10,953 nt of DNA from the NCBI GenBank assembly GCA_017545365.1, contig JAFWOP010000077.1:1-10953 (forward strand), in the 5' to 3' direction. Positions 1-5,200 of the stretch are shown here, in pieces. The notes under the pieces were generated by a model. That model saw only the letters and a list, made by a program, of their open reading frames with translations. It had not been told where the DNA came from and did not search any database. The first letter of the stretch is position 1, and the number at the start of each line of letters is the position of its first letter. The DNA comes from Bacteroidales bacterium (GTDB lineage: Bacteria > Bacteroidota > Bacteroidia > Bacteroidales > P3). The translations under genes and the position numbers were made by a program.

Positions 1-114
1 CCTCGGCTAGTTTGTACTACAAACCCACCCTTTTTGTTAAAAACCGACTAAAACGAAACAGTTTTAAGGGGCAATCAGCCCATAGCTGAGCAGTAGCGTG
101 AAAAACGCGGAAAC

Positions 115-188
115 GACCCCTCTCAAAACTGGCTCATACGCAAATCCACTAAGCACATCATTCAAAAAATCGAATTCTCAGAGGGGTC
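115..188. repeat. Short inverted repeat, 9-bp arms
   Basis: GACCCCTCT at 115-123 is matched exactly by its reverse complement AGAGGGGTC at 180-188, with 56 bases between. The arms are GC-rich in an otherwise AT-rich region, which makes the match stand out. It could be an RNA stem, a protein-binding site or chance. No promoter or gene is close enough to suggest a role. Confidence 0.35.
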
Positions 189-225
189 AATGTAAAGATT
201 TTTCAGTACGACCTTTGTTTTCTAA

Positions 226-463
226 CCTGAATTATTCATGGTACCGCTTCGCGGTGTTAGGCAAAACTGTATACACCATAAAACAAAAAATAAAGCCAAA
301 TAAAACCTATCTTGGATTATTCATACCGCTTTGCGGTCTCCAGCAAAACAAAAGAAAACAAAAAAAAACAAGAAAAAACAATTTAATATAGGTTTTATTT
401 GGTTTTGTTTGGTTTTATGGGGTTTTGCCTAACACCGCGAAGCGGTACCATGAATAATTCAGG
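226..463. repeat. Large nested palindrome with perfect 42-bp outer arms
   Basis: The outer arms, 226-267 and 422-463, are exact reverse complements over 42 bases. Further inside, about 277-310 is an imperfect reverse complement of about 386-418 (roughly 33-35 bases, with a small gap and a few mismatches), so most of the element can fold into one long hairpin with an A-rich loop. Each outer arm contains a small internal hairpin, ACCGC-NNN-GCGGT (243-255 and 434-446). No transposase gene, clear target duplication or internal TAnnTTTG promoter is visible. It could be a MITE-like or REP-like non-coding mobile element, or an invertible segment. The structure is read directly from the sequence; the nature of the element is inferred. 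Confidence 0.85.
313..349 (+). repeat. Diverged third copy of the palindrome arm repeat
   Basis: This segment resembles the left palindrome arm (228-267) in the same orientation. Both share the ATTATTCAT core, then an ACCGC-TTY-GCGGT mini-hairpin (here 325-337), then GCAAAAC, with a 2-base deletion and several substitutions between. It lies in the loop of the larger palindrome. A diverged copy beside an exact pair suggests a repeat family that has copied locally more than once, not a single inversion-pair site. Confidence 0.6.
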
Positions 464-494
464 CTATATTTAATTGTTCTGCTATAAATTCAAC

Positions 495-510
495 AGGCGA
501 TATTTCGCCT
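495..510 (+). terminator. Small hairpin, possible weak terminator
   Basis: AGGCGA (495-500), a TATT loop and TCGCCT (505-510) form a perfect 6-bp stem followed by TTTAAAAT. The stem is short and the T run is only three to four bases, so termination activity is doubtful. It could insulate the downstream promoter from upstream transcription. It could equally be a protein-binding palindrome. Confidence 0.3.
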
Positions 511-603
511 TTAAAATAACAATTTCCTGACAAAAAGGACAGATTCTGTGGACGAAATCACGTTAAAATTCTCAAAGCATGCGGTTTTTTGCCTGAAAAT
601 TGT

Positions 604-611
604 TACCTTTG
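604..611 (+). promoter_or_regulatory. Bacteroidota-type promoter -7 element
   Basis: TACCTTTG fits the TAnnTTTG consensus of the primary Bacteroidota sigma factor exactly. A TTTG lies at 588-591, but the 12-base gap is shorter than the usual spacing to the -33 box, so the upstream element is weak or absent. Transcription would start near 616-620, giving a leader of about 95 bases before the ATG at 712. It would serve the peptide gene and, through the short gap, the lipoprotein gene. Confidence 0.65.
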
Positions 612-626
612 CAGCCGAAAGGCTGC
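611..626 (+). promoter_or_regulatory. GAAA tetraloop hairpin at the predicted start site
   Basis: GCAGCC (611-616), GAAA and GGCTGC (621-626) form a perfect 6-bp stem closed by a C-G pair around a GNRA-type loop. It overlaps the end of the -7 element and the expected transcription start. It could be an operator palindrome in DNA or a 5'-end hairpin in the transcript if initiation is slightly upstream of expected. The palindrome is certain; its role is inferred. Confidence 0.45.
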
Positions 627-711
627 TAAACCGCAGATTTAACGTGAATATTAAAACTACGACGAATATGGCAACAGCAATTTTTATAACATTCAAAAAA
701 CAGTTACTACA

Positions 712-888
712 ATGAAGAAAACGTACACGAAACCGACGGCGAGGGTGGTTGCCCTCCACGCACGGCAGCAGCTGCTCACGGTGAGCGGCGAGATTCCCGG
801 CTACGGCAAGTCGGGAAGCGGATTCAGCCAGGACGAAGGCGGCAGCAGCAACGCCCGACAGAGCCGCGGCATCTGGGACAATGACTGA
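712..888 (+). CDS. Short conserved-looking peptide, 58 residues
   Basis: The frame opens with MKKTYTKPTARVVAL and closes with TGA at 886-888. The product has a basic start, a short hydrophobic stretch (RVVAL...QQLLTVSG, about residues 11-26), a Gly/Ser-rich middle (residues 26-46) and a polar tail, NARQSRGIWDND. There is no signal peptide, lipobox or membrane helix. From memory, short genes with an MKK-Y-x-P start, a V/L-rich segment, a Gly-rich middle and an Arg...Trp-acidic end are frequent in Prevotella and Bacteroides genomes, without a known function; that recollection was not checked. The start follows a promoter by about 100 bases, has an A-rich upstream and no Shine-Dalgarno motif, as is usual in this phylum. 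The base composition is GC-rich like the genes downstream and unlike the DNA just upstream. Only 35 bases separate it from the lipoprotein gene, so the two are probably cotranscribed. A precursor-peptide role is possible but no modifying enzyme is present. Confidence 0.75.
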   Translation: MKKTYTKPTARVVALHARQQLLTVSGEIPGYGKSGSGFSQDEGGSSNARQSRGIWDND

Positions 889-923
889 AGCAAGTAAAAA
901 AACAACGAAAACGTTAATCCATT

Positions 924-1919
924 ATGAGAACGAAAGAACAATTTCTGATGCTTTTTGTGCTCGGCGGCATGATGCTGGCCGGGCTGACGGCCTGTTCGGG
1001 CGACGACGACACGGCCACAAACGACAACGCGCCGCAGACGGCTGACGACGGCGTGAAGATGCGCCGCCTCACCATCACGGAGGCGGACGACGGTGCGGCG
1101 GAGGCACGCCAGGCGCTGACACGTGCCTCGCTTGCTGAGGGTGACGGCATCCTCAATGCCTCGTGGACGGTGGGCGACGGGCTGACGTACTGCAATTTGA
1201 GCAGAGTGGATTATGGTAATAGCGATGCACCATACAGTGGCTCGCTAACGGCGGCCTCCACCGCCGCCACCTCGCAGTTCACGGGCAACGTGACGTGCAG
1301 CAAGGGCGACGACTACCTCGCCGTGGTCTATCCCGCCACAACGTTTGAGACGAACGAGAGCTATACGATTTCGCTGGCTGGACAGGACGGCACGCTCGCC
1401 ACGCTTGCCACAAACTTCCACTATGTCTATGGCAGGGCTCATGTTACATCGGTGACGGAAACGACGGCCAACGCCACGATGGAGAAGATGAAGAGCCTAC
1501 TTACGGTGTGCAAATTCTCGTTCGTCAACAAGGACGGCGGGGCTGTCATCCCCATCAAGACGCTCACCATCAGCTATGGCGGCAATCCCGAAATCGACAG
1601 CTGGGCAGGCAAGTACCCACAGGCGGCCACGGTGGCCATCGGTGCCAACACGGAGCAGGCCGACGTGCATGCTGAGGGCGTTGAGGGCGATGGTGCCCTC
1701 ACCGTCACCTGCCCCTCGGTGCAGGATGCGGTCTATGTCGCCCTGCTGCCCACCGCTGCAGCGCGCACCTTCAGCTTCTCCGTCAGCGGCGGCAGCGGCA
1801 GCACCTACACCGGCACGGCCAAGGGCAGCGGCAGCACCTACACCGGCACGGCCAAGGCCACGCTCGCCGAGGGTGAGTACGTGGAGGCCACGGGTCTGAA
1901 GCTGACGAAACAGCAATAG
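924..1919 (+). CDS. Fimbrillin-like surface lipoprotein (Mfa-like)
   Basis: This is a 331-residue lipoprotein. Residues 1-23 form a signal peptide with a hydrophobic core (FLMLFVLGGMMLAG) and a lipobox, LTA-C, with the lipidated cysteine at 24. The cysteine is followed by SGDDD, matching the acidic surface-export signal of Bacteroidota lipoproteins, so the mature protein probably sits on the outer face of the outer membrane. The body has features of the fimbrillin/Mfa-like family: an ASWTVGDGL segment near residue 80, a 'FTGNV...GDDYLAVVYP' stretch near 115-140, a later LLTVCKFSFV strand near 190-200 and a TYTGTAK...LAEGEYVEATGLKL end typical of the last strands. Proteins of this family form or associate with fimbriae, but this one could be a stand-alone surface protein. 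An exact 11-residue duplication (GSGSTYTGTAK twice) lies near residues 290-311. The start follows the peptide gene by 35 bases without a Shine-Dalgarno motif. The family assignment is by pattern only. Confidence 0.8.
   Translation: MRTKEQFLMLFVLGGMMLAGLTACSGDDDTATNDNAPQTADDGVKMRRLTITEADDGAAEARQALTRASLAEGDGILNASWTVGDGLTYCNLSRVDYGNSDAPYSGSLTAASTAATSQFTGNVTCSKGDDYLAVVYPATTFETNESYTISLAGQDGTLATLATNFHYVYGRAHVTSVTETTANATMEKMKSLLTVCKFSFVNKDGGAVIPIKTLTISYGGNPEIDSWAGKYPQAATVAIGANTEQADVHAEGVEGDGALTVTCPSVQDAVYVALLPTAAARTFSFSVSGGSGSTYTGTAKGSGSTYTGTAKATLAEGEYVEATGLKLTKQQ
1791..1856 (+). repeat. Perfect 33-bp tandem duplication within the lipoprotein gene
   Basis: Positions 1791-1823 and 1824-1856 are identical and adjacent. 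The unit is 11 codons long and in frame, encoding GSGSTYTGTAK twice. The family's last strands would normally contain this segment once. The exact identity at every base suggests a recent slippage or unequal exchange event. Copy number could vary between strains. Confidence 0.95.
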
Positions 1920-1923
1920 ACAC

Positions 1924-1952
1924 CGTCGCCGAGCACTCGGCGACGTGGTTTT
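1924..1952 (+). terminator. Strong hairpin after the lipoprotein gene, probable terminator
   Basis: CGTCGCCGAG (1924-1933), a CA spacer and CTCGGCGACG (1936-1945) form a perfect GC-rich 10-bp palindrome, starting five bases after the TAG stop. The stem is followed by TGG and a run of four T. The two-base spacer means the top pairs would open to form a normal loop. The short T run means termination may be incomplete, which would let some transcripts reach the giant gene. Confidence 0.7.
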
Positions 1953-2057
1953 GCAGAAGAATGTGCTCGGCGGACTTCGTTTATATCCGTCTGGTCTTGG
2001 AATGTCATGACGAGAGAAGAAGAGGAACAGTAGTGAAAAAACATTGAGAAAAATTCA

Positions 2058-2090
2058 ATGAATAATAAACTGAAACTGAAAAGACAATGA
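2058..2090 (+). CDS. Possible 10-codon leader ORF overlapping the giant gene's start
   Basis: An ATG at 2058 opens a frame encoding MNNKLKLKRQ, whose TGA (2088-2090) overlaps the giant gene's ATG (2087-2089) in an ATGA arrangement. Such overlaps can couple translation of two frames. The 2058 ATG lies at the end of an imperfect palindrome, CATTGA (2042-2047) and TCAATG (2055-2060). The frame is so short that chance is a serious alternative, and no Shine-Dalgarno motif supports it. Confidence 0.2.
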   Translation: MNNKLKLKRQ

Positions 2091-2224
2091 AAACAAGTAA
2101 GCAACAACTTTTGGCGATGCTGCGGCACAGGCTTCTGCCTGAGCGCAGCCGCCGGGCCACGGGCTGGCACGTGCTCATGCTCATGCTCGCCCTGCTCATC
2201 GGGGGCAGCCCGCAGGCGTGGGCG
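2087..2224 (+). other. Signal peptide with a long basic n-region
   Basis: Residues 1-29 are polar and basic, with the cluster RHRLLPERSRR. The hydrophobic core is VLMLMLALLIGG (29-40), and SPQAWA precedes a probable type I cleavage after Ala46, leaving an EEEH start. There is no lipobox. The n-region is longer than usual, which is seen in some very large exported proteins. Starting at Met11 would shorten it but keep the core. Confidence 0.85.
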
Positions 2225-5200
2225 GAGGAAGAACATTTCACCTGGGACCACACCAACGTCAGTGACGACGGCGGCGGCGTCTATCGGTTCAGAGGTGAGG
2301 CAAACGAAGTAATAGACTACAGAGGAAGAATATGGAAACCAGAAAACCATGGCTACTTTAAGACGCTGCAGCACTTCGATGCCGACAAAAACCAGTTCTG
2401 GTGGAATTTTGAAGTCCAGGTGGATTATTTCGGCGGTTACTATTCCAGTGTCGGTGTCCCTCTTGACATATATGCTCAGAAATATACAGGTGTGATCTAT
2501 GTGGTTACGGCCGACGATGTGCTCCACCAGATTGCCACATGGAGTAAAGCTTCAGGTGAAAACCGGTCAACTCCATACACCAGAACGAATGAGAAGTGGG
2601 GCACGGTTCATGTCTCGGATGTGCATAATCCGAATTCTATCGGCTGTGGCTATGTAACGATAGACTACACCCCTTCGGACAAGGCCATCGAGGATGGCGT
2701 GAAGCGTATCGTGATGAGACAGGACATCGTTGCCTGGCCCACTGATATATCTTTGACAACTTTAACCGGCTGGGTGCAGTACGAGAAAGACCTCCCCTTC
2801 TCCGGCATTGCTGCGGACAAGCCGATGCCCGAGCTCACCGTGGAGTGGAACGACAACGGGCAGCTGAGCGCCAAGGCCACCGGCGTGCCCGACAAGCGCA
2901 AGGACGACCAATGGCAAGACCAGCGCTACACGGTGAAGACCTTCTACTACACGGGCACTGGGCAGAGTTACGAGCGCACCTTCGGCACCAAGAACAAGGC
3001 GGCTGACTGCGCCGACGGCAACAACGGCAAGATGGACATGAGCTTCTCCTTCCTGCCGTCGGCACTGGCCGACAGGGTCTATACCGTGCCGACCTACATT
3101 AAATACTCAGGCGGCATGACCGTGAATCCGGCCAGCCCTACCATCAATAAGTTCATCGACCTGATCCAGCCCGAGGCCGGCGTCGTGGAGATCCAGCCCT
3201 TCACCCGCCCCATCAAGGTATGGGTGGAGCACGACCAGTGGAAGAAGAAGAACGTCATACAGTGGGACCGCCAGAAGAAGGAGGCAGGCCACAACGGTTC
3301 GCGCCAGACCAGCGTCGAATGTCGCACGAATGGCAAGTGGTACGTCATCCGTTACACGAAAGGCGGCTCCGCCACCGACTATACGCTGGTGAATACGCTC
3401 AATGGCAACGCCACGACGCTGGAGGTGACCGACGACCAGATTGACTACGACAAGAGCTACGTCTATCGCGTCATCTTCCTGCCCTCGCTGTTGGAGAGCA
3501 AGTGCAAGGACCGGCTGGCCAGCCTGCCCGGCAGCCAGAGCGCGGGCGACTACAACCTGTGGAAGGAGGCGGAGATCAGCACCAACTTCACCGCCCAGGT
3601 GAAGTTGAGCCACGACAAGACATATAACAACGGCGTGCGCCTGGTGTGGGAGTACGACATCCAGGCTACCGGACTGGAGTGGAGTATCGACTACCGCAGT
3701 GCCGACTCCGAGGACGGCACGTGGCTCACCAAGTCGGAAACCATCGCCATCGACCCCAAGAAGACCACCGCCGAGGTGGTGTATGACGGCTCGGTGTGCG
3801 AGCGGATAGACTATCGCATACGCACGACGGTGAACGGCCGCGAGGTATGCTCCAACATCCTCAGCGCCAACCTGCCCGCCGGCAGCTATATCAGCCAGGT
3901 GAAGGCCACCACCGGCACCGAGGAGAGCACCGTCGTGGTGAAGTGGAAGGTGGTGCGCCCGGACAAGAGCCACGACATCTACTACCGTGTGCGCCGCCGC
4001 ATCGTGGGCGAGGATGATACCAAGTGGGTGACGCTCACCGACGAGATTCACGGCACCGCCTCAGACTATGAATACATTGACACGCGACCCCTGGCCGGCA
4101 CCTACTACGAATACTGCGTGGAGGCCTTCGGCGCCCTGTGCGACGAGCAGACGCGGCAGAGCGACAGCGAGGTGGCACCGGGCTTCTCGCAGGCCCGCGG
4201 CACCATCACCGGCCACATCTCCTTCGGCTCGGGCACGGCGGTGCAGGGCGTGCGCGTAGATTTGGTGAAAACATCGAGCGACGATGAAACCAGTGCAGCG
4301 CAATACCTCTCGCGCGCCATCAGCGGCGACGGCCAGGGCCTGCACTGGACGGCCGACTCGGCACGCTATGTGCATACGCTCAACGGCAGCAGTCCCCTCA
4401 CCCTGCAGCTGTGGGCCAAGCCGAAGAGCATCGCCACCGGCGGCCAAGACCTGCATCAGTTGCTGTCGTTGGCGGGCACCCTGGAGTTAGGCGTGAAGAG
4501 CGGCAGCGACGGCAGCTACCACCTCTATGCCATCGACCGCTCACAGGGCGGCACGACGCGCAAGGAGTTCCCGCGGCTGGTGTTCGACCCGCTCGACTTC
4601 ACCCACATCACCGCCGTCTATGACAAGATGAAGTGGAAGTTCTACGTGGGCAGCGACAGCCTGCTGACCGACTCCATGACCGTGGCCGCACAGGGGTGGA
4701 ACGCCGTCGCGGCCAGCCACGGCACCAACGCCGCCACGCCGACCCTGAGCTTCGGCGGCGACAACCGCGTCAGCGGCAGCAATGCCTACGATGGCTACGT
4801 CGATGACGTCCGCCTGTGGCTGCGCGCCCTCACCCGGCAGGAGATAGAGGGCAACTACACCCGCATCCTGGGCGGCACGGAGAAGGGGCTGACGCTCTAC
4901 TGGCCGCTCGACGAGGGCGAGGCGGTGAACAAATATGCCTTCGACATTGCCCGCCAGGACGGCATCTATCAGGAGAACCACCCCGTGGTGGGTGCCAATG
5001 TCAATCCGAAGACGGAAACACCGTCGCTGCTGAAGCTCTACGGCGTGACCGACAGCGAGGGCGACTACATCATCCGCGGCATACCCTTCCAGCAGGGCGG
5101 CACCAACTACAAGATTGTGCCCATGATGGGCGTGCATGAGTTCTCGCCCGGCACGCGCTCGATGTTTGTCAGCCCCACGAGCCTGACGGCCAACAACATC

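Larger units (their letters stand above)
558..647. repeat. Inverted repeats flanking the promoter
   Basis: TCACGTTAAA (558-567) pairs exactly with TTTAACGTGA (638-647), and TGCGGTTT (580-587) pairs exactly with AAACCGCA (628-635). The arms are nested in the right order but unevenly spaced: 12 bases separate the two left arms and 2 separate the two right arms. Between them lie the promoter -7 element and a GAAA-loop hairpin. The arrangement could be a regulator-binding region, a decayed larger palindrome, or the edge of a small invertible promoter segment. The uneven spacing argues against a clean pair of recombination sites. Confidence 0.6.
1..711. other. AT-rich gene-free upstream region
   Basis: No convincing protein-coding gene or structural RNA was recognised here. 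A short plus-strand open frame at 98-391 runs straight through the repeat arm at 226-267 and the A-rich loop, and its product is a low-complexity Lys/Asn-rich string, so it is treated as chance. The stretch is much poorer in GC than the genes downstream. It holds a weak 9-bp inverted repeat (115-123 and 180-188), the large palindrome 226-463, a hairpin at 495-510, and the promoter with its surrounding inverted repeats at 558-647. The first 100 bases show no feature beyond a 5-bp-stem hairpin at 10-24. Whether an upstream gene ends just outside the window cannot be told. Confidence 0.7.

Noticed and set aside
206..217. A second promoter at GACCTTTG
   Set aside because: It has a mismatch at the first base of the TAnnTTTG element and no gene follows within a reasonable distance before the palindrome.
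98..391. A 97-codon plus-strand open frame upstream
   Set aside because: It crosses the palindrome arm and the A-rich loop, and its Lys/Asn-rich product has no family features. The repeat structure explains the sequence better.
226..463. CRISPR array, because of the repeated hairpin modules
   Set aside because: There are only three copies, in mixed orientation, with irregular spacing and no spacers of constant length or nearby cas genes.
1946..2086. A promoter for the giant gene in the intergenic gap
   Set aside because: No TAnnTTTG match was found. The gene may use readthrough or a non-canonical promoter, but none can be pointed to.
1838..2527. A 229-codon minus-strand open frame across the lipoprotein end and giant gene start
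   Set aside because: It spans a plus-strand stop, a terminator-like hairpin and a signal peptide, all of which make sense only on the plus strand.
3107..4051. A 314-codon minus-strand open frame
   Set aside because: It is antisense to the fibronectin-like modules, has a low-complexity Val/His/Ala composition, and lacks a plausible start region or neighbours on that strand.
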